Assembly: GCA_009992215.1 (NCBI GenBank)
Contig: JAACWB010000007.1
Span: forward strand, 1 to 57,811
DNA: 57,811 nucleotides
Direction: 5' to 3'
Origin: an archaeon
GTDB lineage: Archaea; Nanobdellota; Nanobdellia; Pacearchaeales; GW2011-AR1
The position numbers and the translations under genes are program-made. Below, piece by piece: positions 48,932 through 57,224 of the stretch (the first letter of the stretch is position 1; each line of letters opens with the position of its first letter). The notes below the pieces were generated by a model, which made no database searches, was not told where the DNA came from, and saw only the letters and a list, made by a program, of their open reading frames with translations.

Positions 48932-49816
48932 ATGGTTGAAAATAATGGATTTATTTCTAGAAACGGATTAGATAAATATATTGAGAAACATGAAAATATA
49001 AATGATTATTCTTTTGTGAAAGAATTAACAAATTCAATTAATGAAGTTGGAACTAGAAGGAATAATTATGATACCGATTTAAAAAATGCGTTGATTGAAC
49101 TAAATAGTTTTTCTAATAATATGGAAGATATATATTTAGTTGAAAGAATAATTTATGAGGAAACAGAAAAGAAATTTAGAAAAGAAATGAATGAAAAAAT
49201 TGGTTCTCTTGAAAAAATGTTTAAACAATCTGATTCTACATTAAAATCCTTAAAAAAACAATTGATAACAGAAAAGAAATTTGTGAAAGAATATGCTGTC
49301 CTTGACCGAAGTTTGTTTAATGAATCGGTAAGATATGAAACCAAGAGACAAAAGGTTAGTAGTGCTTTTAGTTCAGATTGTGATTCTTTTGAAAAGATAA
49401 ATCTTAGATTACCAATGTTTTCTCTTTATGAGTTAGATAATCCAATTTCTCAAATGCTTTTAGAGTGTAGGTTTAGTAATCTTAACGGAAATGAACATTT
49501 TCCTGATTTAATCGATATAAAAGATAATAATTTAGTTGTTCCTTTTGAAGGAAGAAAGTTTAATGGGCATGAAAAGCTTGATTATTATACGGGGGTTAAT
49601 GTGAAATCTGAATTTTATGGAAAAATATCTCATTTAAAGAAGAAAATAGAAAAAGCAAAGAAAACTTTTGGAAAAAATATTTATGTTGTTTCAAAGGCGC
49701 ATTGGAGAGACAACGAGGAAAATGGTTTTATTGGTAGAGAAATGGATGACTTTATGATTGTTGGGCATATTAAAAATACTGATAAATTTTATTTGATTGC
49801 TGAAAATAAAAAGTGA
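48932..49816 (+). CDS. hypothetical protein with N-terminal coiled coil
   Basis: 294 residues. The N-terminal ~125 are helical (KKFRKEMNEKIGSLEKMFKQ, SLKKQLITEKKFVKEYAVLD). The C-terminal ~170 are mixed (LVVPFEGRKFNGHEKLDYYT, VVSKAHWRDNEENGFIGREM, DDFMIVGHIKNTDKFYLIAE). No family recognised. Its 3' end begins a ~39-bp sequence repeated at the end of the next gene. Confidence 0.55.
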   Translation: MVENNGFISRNGLDKYIEKHENINDYSFVKELTNSINEVGTRRNNYDTDLKNALIELNSFSNNMEDIYLVERIIYEETEKKFRKEMNEKIGSLEKMFKQSDSTLKSLKKQLITEKKFVKEYAVLDRSLFNESVRYETKRQKVSSAFSSDCDSFEKINLRLPMFSLYELDNPISQMLLECRFSNLNGNEHFPDLIDIKDNNLVVPFEGRKFNGHEKLDYYTGVNVKSEFYGKISHLKKKIEKAKKTFGKNIYVVSKAHWRDNEENGFIGREMDDFMIVGHIKNTDKFYLIAENKK

Positions 49817-49839
49817 TTTTGTTTTGAGAGAGATTAGTC
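49801..49839 (+). repeat. 39-bp imperfect direct repeat at two gene ends (copy 1)
   Basis: TGAAAATAAAAAGTGATTTT then GTTTTGAGAGAGATTAGT. The copy at 50131-50169 is nearly the same. Here TGA stops the gene early in the repeat; in the second copy the frame continues through it to TAG. Confidence 0.6.
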
Positions 49840-49927
49840 ATTAATTGTTTATTCTATTTCGATAATTTTTTTGTTCTATCTAGTTTTATATATAAATAAT
49901 TATAAATGTTAATCTTATTTTTTATTT

Positions 49928-50167
49928 ATGGAAGGCCAGTATCGTGGATATAAAATTTCAGTTGAGCGAGTAAAATCACCAAAAGAATCTATTCGGGAAT
50001 GGATTAATTTTTCTGTGTTTAGAATTAGTGATGGTTATTTGACTTTTTCGGGATATGACCCTGTAGGAAAAGAGGAAAAAGTTAAAGATGTTTACAAAAG
50101 ACTTAAAGGATCTATAGATAATTTGATTACTGAAAATAAAAATCGATTTTGTTTTGAGGGGGATTAG
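49928..50167 (+). CDS. small hypothetical protein
   Basis: 79 residues. Beta-rich start (EGQYRGYKISVERVKSPKES then WINFSVFRISDGYLTF) and a short helix. The 3' end (ENKNRFCFEGD) lies within the repeat shared with the preceding gene's end, so the two 3' ends derive from one sequence. No family recognised. Confidence 0.5.
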   Translation: MEGQYRGYKISVERVKSPKESIREWINFSVFRISDGYLTFSGYDPVGKEEKVKDVYKRLKGSIDNLITENKNRFCFEGD

Positions 50168-50169
50168 TT
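50131..50169 (+). repeat. 39-bp imperfect direct repeat at two gene ends (copy 2)
   Basis: TGAAAATAAAAATCGATTTT then GTTTTGAGGGGGATTAGT; differs from the copy at 49801 at a few bases only. Confidence 0.6.
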
Positions 50170-50267
50170 TCTTATTTTATTAGAAGTTGGATTTTTCAAA
50201 TGAGTTTACTTTATTCTAATGATTTCAATTAGTGAAATTATGTAAATTATGTTTTATATTATCTTTT

Positions 50268-51005
50268 TTAAAATCTTAACTTTTTTTTCAAATTTAAATC
50301 AATTTTTTCTTTTATCCTGTCTGGTAGGGCATTAAATAAATCTAATTCTTTTTTGTTTTTTTGAGGATACATTTTATTTAATTTAATTTGTAAATTTTTT
50401 CTCATTTTTTCAATACCTTTTTTAATTATTTTTTTGTTTTCACTTAAAATTATGGGATTTAACAAAAGATTGGTTAGTTGAACATCAGGATAAAATTCAT
50501 GATCTTTTTCAATAAAAGCTGAAAATTCTATTGTCTTTCCGGAGTTTATTTTTTTATAAACTTTTTTTAATTTTATTTCTTTTCCAGAAATGTTTCTAAA
50601 TGTTCGGTACTTAGATACTTTTGGGTAATTTTTGCTAATTTCATTTCTTCTAAAAAGAATATTCTTTTCTGTTAGATTTATAACATTGTTGAATGCTTTT
50701 ATATCCCAGATATGTAATCCAATTTCGAATTCTTCTTCATAAACTACACTAAATATATTGAATTTTGTTTTGATTGCATCATTTATAACTTTTGATTCAT
50801 ATGTTTGATTTATTCTTTTGTAAAATTCTTTAAAATTCATTTTTTTGAACTTTGTAATAAGAAGAATATCTAAATCTGATTTTTTTGTAACTTTTTTTGA
50901 AGAATAAGCAACAGAACCAATTAAAACTATTCCTATACATAAATCTTTTAATTTTGTGTTTAATTCTTTTGCTTTTTTTCTTCTTAATAAGTATTCTTTA
51001 TTCAT
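50268..51005 (-). CDS. nucleotidyltransferase (MNT-like) protein
   Basis: 245 residues. GS at 30-31 (VLIGSVAYSS) and DLD at 44-46 (KKSDLDILL) form the pol-beta-type GSx..DxD nucleotidyltransferase site. A helical C-terminal part (GIEKMRKNLQIKLNKMYPQK) has no recognised domain. Members modify proteins or RNA, often with HEPN partners. It starts one base after the ftsY stop, so it is co-transcribed with ftsY. The HEPN-like gene at 46500 might be related functionally, but it is not adjacent. Confidence 0.72.
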   Translation of the reverse strand: MNKEYLLRRKKAKELNTKLKDLCIGIVLIGSVAYSSKKVTKKSDLDILLITKFKKMNFKEFYKRINQTYESKVINDAIKTKFNIFSVVYEEEFEIGLHIWDIKAFNNVINLTEKNILFRRNEISKNYPKVSKYRTFRNISGKEIKLKKVYKKINSGKTIEFSAFIEKDHEFYPDVQLTNLLLNPIILSENKKIIKKGIEKMRKNLQIKLNKMYPQKNKKELDLFNALPDRIKEKIDLNLKKKLRF

Positions 51006-51006
51006 T

Positions 51007-52347
51007 TTAATCCAATCCTAACTTCTCGATGAATTTTTCTTTGTTGAATGGCTCGATATCTTCGTAACCTTGACCTGTTCCTAAGTAGATTATTGGTTTT
51101 TTTGTTATGTATCCAACGGAAAGGGCTGTTCCGCCTTTTTCGTCGATGTCAGCTTTACTTAAGAAAATTCCATCAATTCCAATTGTTTCATTGAATGCTT
51201 TTACTTGATCAACTGCATCGTTTCCTGTTATTGATTCACCAACAAAAATTGTTCTGTCTGGTTTACATACACGTTTTATTTTTTCCATTTCACGAAGAAG
51301 GTTTGTTGCTGTATGAATTCTTCCAGCTGTGTCAATTAAAACTACTTTTATGTTATTTTTTTTGGCGTATTGTATTGCGTCAAATCCAACGGAAGCAGGG
51401 TCACTTCCATAATCATGTGAAACTACTTTCACGTCTAAATTTTCTCCGTGTTTTTTTAGTTGTTCAACTGCTGCTGCACGAAATGTGTCGCCTGCCGCCA
51501 TAACAGAAGTTATTCCTTTATCTTTTAACATATGAGCAAACTTTGCAATTTGTGTTGTTTTTCCAACCCCATTAATTCCACAAAAAATCATAACATAAGG
51601 TTCTTCTTTATTTTTGATTTCTTCAATTATATCAAACGGTTCGATTAACACACTTTCAATAATTTCTTTTAGTGAATTGTTAATTGTTTCTTCAATTTCT
51701 TTTTTACTAAGTTCGATTCCAACAATTTTTTCTTTTAACTCTTCAATTATTTTTTCAGCTACTTCAAGAGCAACATTATTTTCTAAAAGAATCATTTCTA
51801 GGTCTTCTGAGTATTCTCTAAATTCTTCTTCAGTTATTGTTTTTTTAGATGAAACAATTTTTTTGAAAAAAGACTGTCTTTCTTTTGGTTGAATTTCCTC
51901 CGCCTCCCCCTGAATTGTGGTTTTTTCCCGCCCACCCGAGGCGTCGATTTTAATGGAGAGATTTTCTTCCTCTGGTTTAATTTCTTCTTTTTTTTGGATT
52001 TCTTCTTCAGTTTCAATTTCCTCTAGTGTTTCTTCTTTTTTAGAAAATAATTTTTTTAGAAATCCTTTTTTTTCCTTTCCTTCTTCCTTTAATTCTTCAT
52101 CTTCAACTTCTGTTACAAAGTCTGACTTTTCTTCAATCTCTTCTTCAGTGGTCTTAATTTCTTCAGCGATTTCTTTCTTTACTTTTTTTGATTTTTCTTT
52201 TGGCGCTTTAGCTTCTTTTTTCTTTTTTTCTTTAGTTGGTTTTTCTTTTACTTCTTCAACAATTTCTTCAATTTCTTCTTCGTTTTCTTCTACTTCTGAA
52301 ATCTTTTTTGTCCATTCTTTTAATTTGTTTTTTAGTTTTCCAAACAT
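51007..52347 (-). CDS. ftsY: signal recognition particle receptor FtsY
   Basis: 446 residues. A long acidic/lysine N-terminal A-region (~150 residues, mostly E and K) precedes the NG domain with G1 GINGVGKTT, DTAGRIHTATNL and the GTGQGYEDIEPF end. It is the membrane receptor for SRP54. The variable N-terminal linker includes DASGGREKTTIQGEAEE, which is encoded by a C-rich insert (minus-strand GGGTGGGCGGG), unlike the rest of this AT-rich gene. Confidence 0.96.
   Translation of the reverse strand: MFGKLKNKLKEWTKKISEVEENEEEIEEIVEEVKEKPTKEKKKKEAKAPKEKSKKVKKEIAEEIKTTEEEIEEKSDFVTEVEDEELKEEGKEKKGFLKKLFSKKEETLEEIETEEEIQKKEEIKPEEENLSIKIDASGGREKTTIQGEAEEIQPKERQSFFKKIVSSKKTITEEEFREYSEDLEMILLENNVALEVAEKIIEELKEKIVGIELSKKEIEETINNSLKEIIESVLIEPFDIIEEIKNKEEPYVMIFCGINGVGKTTQIAKFAHMLKDKGITSVMAAGDTFRAAAVEQLKKHGENLDVKVVSHDYGSDPASVGFDAIQYAKKNNIKVVLIDTAGRIHTATNLLREMEKIKRVCKPDRTIFVGESITGNDAVDQVKAFNETIGIDGIFLSKADIDEKGGTALSVGYITKKPIIYLGTGQGYEDIEPFNKEKFIEKLGLD
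51906..51937. repeat. C-rich block inside the ftsY linker
   Basis: CCCCC at 51906-51910 and CCCGCCCACCC at 51927-51937 on the plus strand. On the coding strand this gives four G-runs, with one 16-nt spacer. It resembles loops of the C-rich intergenic family (copy C has the same CCCGCCCACCC) but sits in-frame in the disordered N-terminal region. Confidence 0.5.
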
Positions 52348-52435
52348 AAAATTAGATAGGAGAATTAGGTTTTAAGGTTTTTGGGATAAATTTGTAATAA
52401 GTAAAAAATAAAAAGGATATTTTTTTATTAATTAA

Positions 52436-52955
52436 ATGACAGATGTTTTGAGGGAATTTACACAATATGTTAATTTTGTAAAAGAAGCTCATGAAAAAAA
52501 ATTTAAAAAAAGAGCTGGTCCACAAGTAAGGATTTTTGATAAATCTACTTTTTATGCAGTACACCCTATTTGGTGTGCTTGCACAATTTTACAAGAACCT
52601 AATTTAAAAGAAGAAATAAGGAAGTATGGTGCTTTAACACTTCTTTTTCATGATATTTTGGAGGACACTTCAGAAAAGTTGCCTAAAGATTTGCCTAATA
52701 AAGTTAAAAAATGGGTAAAGGAAATAACTTTTGAGACTCACCAAGAATCAAGAGAAAAAATTTGGAAAAAAGAACCAGTAATTAGATTATTAAAATTATA
52801 TGATTCTACAAATAATCTTTTGGATAGTTTTACTTGGCAAACTAAAGAAAAAAAAAGAGGATAATAAATTATTCCTAAAAAAATTGATTTCTGATGTTGA
52901 AAAAAATTTTGGCAATTTACAAATTGTTAAAATTGCTAAAGCCCTTTTAAATTAA
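52436..52955 (+). pseudogene. HD-domain (RelA/SpoT-HD-like) hydrolase with a +1 frameshift in an A9 run
   Basis: In the first frame (52436-52864, 142 residues), HPIWCACTIL and LLFHDILEDTS fit the HD pattern (H..HD) of RelA/SpoT and MESH1 hydrolases. The frame ends TKEKKRG just after an A9 run (52848-52856). The other frame continues from that run with EDNKLFLKKLISDVEKNFGN to a TAA at 52953-52955, so a loss of one A would restore about 173 residues. It could be a sequencing error, a recent mutation or programmed frameshifting. Activity would be on guanosine-tetraphosphate-like nucleotides, by family only. Confidence 0.65.
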
Positions 52956-53006
52956 TTATTTTTTTTCTTTTTCATTTTAATTTTAATAGAGACAAAATTA
53001 AAATGT

Positions 53007-53113
53007 TAGAGTTCATGTTTTGGGTCGATTGGAAAACGACTAATCCAAAACAATCCCAATTCAAACTCTATGAAAGTTGCTTTAAATTGTGAAATAATTT
53101 ATTGGCACTTTCA
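53007..53113 (+). ncRNA. candidate structured RNA or inverted-repeat element
   Basis: A nested hairpin: TAGAGTT (53007-53013) with AACTCTA (53064-53070); GTTTTGG (53017-53023) with CCAAAAC (53045-53051); GTCG (53024-53027) with CGAC (53037-53040), loop ATTGGAAAA. A second hairpin follows directly: TGAAAGT (53071-53077) with ACTTTCA (53107-53113). No protein fits this ~250-nt gap, and no known RNA family is recognised. Confidence 0.5.
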
Positions 53114-53203
53114 GAAGATTTTCACATTCGCTTTTGCTCACCCTAAAGGGAAACATTCAATTCTTTCCGAAGCATTTAAATTTATGCTTGAATTAAATGT
53201 TTT

Positions 53204-54517
53204 ATGGAGGCTGAACTTTGGGGAATTGTAGTTGCAATTTTTTTAGGTGCACTCATTGGTTTACAAAGAGAGTACACGCAGCAACATATTCACTTGAAAC
53301 GGTTTGCAGGATTTAGGACATTTATTTTAATTACTTTTTTCGGGGCAATTTTGGGTTATTTAGGAAAAGGATTTGATTCGTTATTTGTAATTATTGGTTT
53401 TTCGGGAATTATTGTTTTAACAATTGTTTCTTATATTTTAACTTACATGAGGGAGAAGTCAACGTCGGCGACAACTGAAGTTGCAGCAATAATGGTTTAT
53501 GTTTTAGGGGTTATGTGTACAACGGGAAACATGCAACTGGCAATAATTTTTGGAATTTTAATTGTAGCTTTTTTGACATTCAAGGAAAGATTTCATAATT
53601 TTGCAAAGAAGATGGAAAAAAAGGAAATGATGGCAGTTGTGAAATTTGCCTTGGTTTCTTTAGTGGTTTTGCCAATTTTGCCTAATCGAGATTATTCCCC
53701 CAGTGATATACCTGGTTTAACACAAATCTTTGAGAGTTTTGGAATTAATTCAAATTTTCTTTCTCAGTTAAATGTTTTTAATTTTCATCAAATATGGTTG
53801 ATGGTAATATTGGTTGCAGGAATTAGTTTTGTTGGTTATTTTTTAGTTAAACTTAGTGGTTCAAAGAGAGGTTATGGATTAATCGGTTTTGTTGGGGGAC
53901 TTGTTTCTTCTACGGCAGTTACTCTTTCAATGGCTGGGGAGAGTAAAAAAAATAAAAAGGTTTACACTCCGTTTGTTATTGCAGTAATCGTTGCAATGAG
54001 TGTTATGTTTATCAGAATAATTTTTGAAGTTGCCATTGTAAACAGTTCTTTACTTAGTATTGTTTTAGTTCCTTTAATTGTCATGGCAATTTTAGGTTTT
54101 ACTGCTTCTGTGATTTTAATGAAAAAAGATTCAAAAAAAGGAAACTTGGAAAAAATTGAATTCAAGCAACCTTTTGCACTTCCGCCTGCTTTGAAGTTTG
54201 GATTATTCTTTGCTTTGATATTATTTGTTTCAAAAATCATGCAAATTCTTTTTGGTTCAACTGGACTTTATATAACAAGTATTCTTTCTGGACTTGCTGA
54301 TGTTGATGCAATCACTTTGTCTATGGCAAGTTTGAGTAAATCTGGAGAAATAAGTAATTTTGTTGCAACAACTTCAATAATTCTTGCAGCTGCGTCTAAC
54401 ACAATGGTAAAAGCAGGAATGGCTTACTTTTTAGGAGCAAAGAAGTTTGGAAAAATTATTTTAGGAATTTCTTTATTAATTTTGGCGGTAGGGCTACTGG
54501 TTTTGTTTTTAATCTAA
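53204..54517 (+). CDS. MgtC/SapB and DUF4010 membrane protein
   Basis: 437 residues, about twelve helices. The N-terminal MgtC-type region (LGALIGLQREYTQQ, GFRTFILITFFGAILGYL) is followed by the DUF4010 part (LVKLSGSKRGYGLIGFVGGL, SGLADVDAITLSMASLSKSG). This fusion is common in prokaryotes; function is not established (MgtC relates to Mg2+ stress). Start ATG at 53204 has TTTAAATTTATG-like promoter sequence just upstream. Confidence 0.88.
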   Translation: MEAELWGIVVAIFLGALIGLQREYTQQHIHLKRFAGFRTFILITFFGAILGYLGKGFDSLFVIIGFSGIIVLTIVSYILTYMREKSTSATTEVAAIMVYVLGVMCTTGNMQLAIIFGILIVAFLTFKERFHNFAKKMEKKEMMAVVKFALVSLVVLPILPNRDYSPSDIPGLTQIFESFGINSNFLSQLNVFNFHQIWLMVILVAGISFVGYFLVKLSGSKRGYGLIGFVGGLVSSTAVTLSMAGESKKNKKVYTPFVIAVIVAMSVMFIRIIFEVAIVNSSLLSIVLVPLIVMAILGFTASVILMKKDSKKGNLEKIEFKQPFALPPALKFGLFFALILFVSKIMQILFGSTGLYITSILSGLADVDAITLSMASLSKSGEISNFVATTSIILAAASNTMVKAGMAYFLGAKKFGKIILGISLLILAVGLLVLFLI

Positions 54518-54550
54518 AATCTTATAAACAATTCATTACTTTTTTATTTA

Positions 54551-54555
54551 GGTGA
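54551..54555 (+). promoter_or_regulatory. ribosome binding site deciding the apgM start
   Basis: GGTGA just before AAATG at 54558 fits an archaeal Shine-Dalgarno. A GTG at 54552 within it would be an alternative start only two codons upstream, which would leave no site. Confidence 0.5.
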
Positions 54556-54557
54556 AA

Positions 54558-55802
54558 ATGAAAGGAATTTTAGTTATTATTGACGGACTTGGTGACTTAC
54601 CAAATTATCAACTTAAAGGTAAGACTCCTTTGGAAGCTGCGAATACCCCAAATATGGATTTTTTAGCGACAAGAGGAGAAATGGGTTACATGTATACAGT
54701 GAAGCCTGGTTTTACTCCTGGTTCAGAGCATGCAATTCTTTCAATGTTTGGAAATAATCCTGATGCTTGTCCTCGAGGTCAAATTGAGGCTGTTGGGGCA
54801 GGAGTAAAATTAACTCCTGGAGATTTAGTATTCAGAGTTAATTTTGGAACAATTGATTCACTTGAAAGAGGAAATGTAATTGACAGGCGTGCAGGTAGAA
54901 CACTTCCAACAAAAGAAGCAAAGAAACTTGCAAAGGTCATAAATAAAATTGAATTTCCATATAAATTTGAGTTTACGCCAATTAGTCAACATAGAGCAGT
55001 TTTGGTTTTTCACGGACATTACGTTGACACTATAACTGGAAATGATTCTACTTACACCCACAGAGGTGGACGAGAGATTGAAAAAGTTGAACCTTGTTTA
55101 CCTAAAGATAAAAGTATAAAATCAAGAGAAACTGCTGAGATGGTTAATGAATTTTTTGATTTGGTTTATGAAACTTTGAAAGATCATCCAATAAATAAAA
55201 AGAGAGTTATGAAAGGTTTACTTCCTGCGAATTATTTGTTTGCTCGTGGACCTGGTTCAAAAAAACCAAAGCTCGTAAAATACAAGGGCTGGATTTCAAC
55301 ACATGCAATGCCTCTTGAAGTTGGATTTTCTATTATGTCTGGAATCAAAAATTATCCTTTCAAATATCCAAAACTAAAAGGGTTTGATGTTTACAAAAAC
55401 TTGTGGGCTGGATTAAAAAAATCGGTTGAACATTCTAAGAGAGTAATTAAAAGAAATCTAAAGAAGGCAGATTATTGTTATGTACATTTTAAGGAAGTTG
55501 ATATTCCTGGGCACGATAATAAACCATTTGAAAAAAAGGCAATGATTGAATACATTGACAAATATTTTTTCAAGTATCTTTGTAAAATTGCTCCAATGAA
55601 TAAAATTAAGGTTGTTGTTACGGGAGATCATTCAACTCCATGCAAACTTAAAGCTCACTCAAGTGACCCTGTACCTGTTTTATTATATAACTTCTCTTTA
55701 CCTAAGGAAAAGAAACATTTTACAGAGGAAGAGGCAAGGAAGGGCGCTCTTAAGAGAATTATTGGGCATGATTTTTTGAAAAAAGTTGGTTTTACAAAAT
55801 AG
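54558..55802 (+). CDS. apgM: archaeal 2,3-bisphosphoglycerate-independent phosphoglycerate mutase
   Basis: 414 residues. IIDGLGD near the start, LEAANTPNMD, GSEHAILSMFG with the catalytic Ser, and VVVTGDHSTPCKLKAHSSDP give the alkaline-phosphatase fold metal sites. It interconverts 3- and 2-phosphoglycerate in glycolysis/gluconeogenesis. Length fits the archaeal type (~410). Whether the organism has the rest of glycolysis cannot be told from this window. Confidence 0.95.
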   Translation: MKGILVIIDGLGDLPNYQLKGKTPLEAANTPNMDFLATRGEMGYMYTVKPGFTPGSEHAILSMFGNNPDACPRGQIEAVGAGVKLTPGDLVFRVNFGTIDSLERGNVIDRRAGRTLPTKEAKKLAKVINKIEFPYKFEFTPISQHRAVLVFHGHYVDTITGNDSTYTHRGGREIEKVEPCLPKDKSIKSRETAEMVNEFFDLVYETLKDHPINKKRVMKGLLPANYLFARGPGSKKPKLVKYKGWISTHAMPLEVGFSIMSGIKNYPFKYPKLKGFDVYKNLWAGLKKSVEHSKRVIKRNLKKADYCYVHFKEVDIPGHDNKPFEKKAMIEYIDKYFFKYLCKIAPMNKIKVVVTGDHSTPCKLKAHSSDPVPVLLYNFSLPKEKKHFTEEEARKGALKRIIGHDFLKKVGFTK

Positions 55803-55860
55803 TGTCTTTATTTTTTAGTAGAACAATAATAATTAAAAGGAGTCATACTTTTTTTACGGT

Positions 55861-56418
55861 ATGATTACTTACAAGGACATTTATGAGGCGGCAAAAAAAG
55901 AGCGTTATTCTGAAAATTTACAACCAATTCCAAAGAGTTTTATTAAAGATGTATCTAAATATTTGAAGGAAAAAAGAGAAGCAGCTTCAAAGGAAGATGA
56001 TGTTTTTAGTGATGTTTTGTTAAAGACAAAAAAACAACTTGAGAATGCAATAACTCTTTTTCAAGAGCTTCTTCGTCGTAGGAGAAAAAAGATTCTGAAT
56101 TTGGTTTTGATTGCTAGTGAGACTGGAATTAGTAAACAAGATTTTGAAAATATGCTTTTACTTGAAAAATCTCTTTTTGAAGATTTGATGCAATGTATTG
56201 AGAAGAGCGACAGAAAAATGAATGAATCTTTGAATGGAAAGAAAGATGAGGAATTACAACAAAATAATTTAATTGTGTTTTTGGAGGACACTCCTGAATT
56301 TTTATCAACTACTGGAGAAAAATTTGGTCCTTACTTAATTGGCCAATTTGCAAATATTCCAAAAGAAATTGCAAGTGTTTTTTTGGAAGATGGGAAGGCT
56401 GAATTAATGGAAAAATAA
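55861..56418 (+). CDS. GINS complex subunit (Gins51/GINS15 type)
   Basis: 185 residues. Helical A domain (LQPIPKSFIKDVSKYLKEKR, ENAITLFQELLRRRRKKILN) is followed by the small beta B domain at the end (NNLIVFLEDTPEFLSTTGEK, YLIGQFANIPKEIASVFLED). The A-then-B order fits archaeal Gins51. It links MCM and the RecJ-like/GAN nuclease at the fork; the GAN-like gene is at 39058. No second GINS gene is here. A U-tract/hairpin repeat follows. Confidence 0.83.
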   Translation: MITYKDIYEAAKKERYSENLQPIPKSFIKDVSKYLKEKREAASKEDDVFSDVLLKTKKQLENAITLFQELLRRRRKKILNLVLIASETGISKQDFENMLLLEKSLFEDLMQCIEKSDRKMNESLNGKKDEELQQNNLIVFLEDTPEFLSTTGEKFGPYLIGQFANIPKEIASVFLEDGKAELMEK

Positions 56419-56422
56419 TTTA

Positions 56423-56529
56423 ATTTTGTTTCTTTTTGGCTAAAATGCAAAGATTTTCCTTGCTCGTTTACAGAAGTAAACAACGCAATAAAAATCTTTA
56501 ATTTTATCTCAAAAATAATTCAAAATTGG
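56423..56529 (+). repeat. U-tract/hairpin repeat, subtype b (after GINS)
   Basis: TTTTGTTTCTTTTTGGC starts a few bases after the stop. Nested stems: AAAGATTTT with AAAATCTTT, and GTTTAC with GTAAAC around AGAA. The tail CAAAAATAATTCAAAATTGG ends 13 bp before the convergent methyltransferase gene's stop codon. Confidence 0.7.
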
Positions 56530-56541
56530 AAATTTTTAGTA

Positions 56542-57165
56542 TTATTTTTTTATGCTTAGAACGTAATTTCCTAATATCTTCAATTTTGGCTTTTGTGGAA
56601 GAATAATGTGCCTAGAGTTTAAAATTTTAAATTTTGTTTTTACCAACTTTTCAGTTTCTTTTAATGTTGCAAAGTATATTTTAATTCCCGCAGGAGAAGT
56701 TCTTAATTTTCCAGTTCCCATGAAATTAGAATCTCCACTAAAAGCTACAGTTAAATACTTTCCCTCGTCCTTTAATGCATTTGAAATAGAATCAATATAT
56801 TTTTTTCTTTCATTTTTAGTTTTTATTTCATGAAGAAATCTCCAATCAAATATAAAATCAAATTTCTCTTTATATTGTGATACTTTTGAATAATCTTTAC
56901 ATAAAAATTTTATTTTAAATTTTTTCTTAATCTTTTTCTTTGCAAATTCTATAGCATTTTTTGAAGAATCTATTGCAATAACATCAAATCCTTTTTTTGC
57001 CAAATATATTGAGTGATTGCCTTCACCACATCCAACCTCCAAAATCTTACTTTTTTTTGGAATTATTTTTATTATCTGGTTTATTTTTTTTGGAATTTTT
57101 TTAAATGTCCATGGGGCATAATTAGGTTTAAGGTAAATTTCTTTAAACGTTTTCTCCTCTTTCAT
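56542..57165 (-). CDS. class I SAM-dependent methyltransferase
   Basis: 207 residues. SAM-binding motif EVGCGEGNHSIYLAKKGFDV, motif II AIDSSKNAIEFAKKK, then LCKDYSKV and IFDWRFLHEI. The domain order resembles TehB/thiopurine-type small-molecule methyltransferases. Substrate unknown. The C-terminus is basic (KPKLKILGNYVLSIKK). It stands alone between a repeat and the thioredoxin promoter region. Confidence 0.75.
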   Translation of the reverse strand: MKEEKTFKEIYLKPNYAPWTFKKIPKKINQIIKIIPKKSKILEVGCGEGNHSIYLAKKGFDVIAIDSSKNAIEFAKKKIKKKFKIKFLCKDYSKVSQYKEKFDFIFDWRFLHEIKTKNERKKYIDSISNALKDEGKYLTVAFSGDSNFMGTGKLRTSPAGIKIYFATLKETEKLVKTKFKILNSRHIILPQKPKLKILGNYVLSIKK

Positions 57166-57224
57166 AATTGTGTTAAAGATTATTTATTTAAAAATTATTG
57201 GATACAAAAATTTTTCTAAAGAAG

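Noticed and set aside
47425..52347. SRP 7S RNA near srp54 or ftsY
   Set aside because: No gene-free stretch here is long enough, and I saw no helix-8-like GGAA/GCA signature.
11569..56529. Insertion sequence or transposase remnant
   Set aside because: The repeats carry no open frame with transposase motifs and no clear target-site duplications; a mobile origin remains only a possibility.
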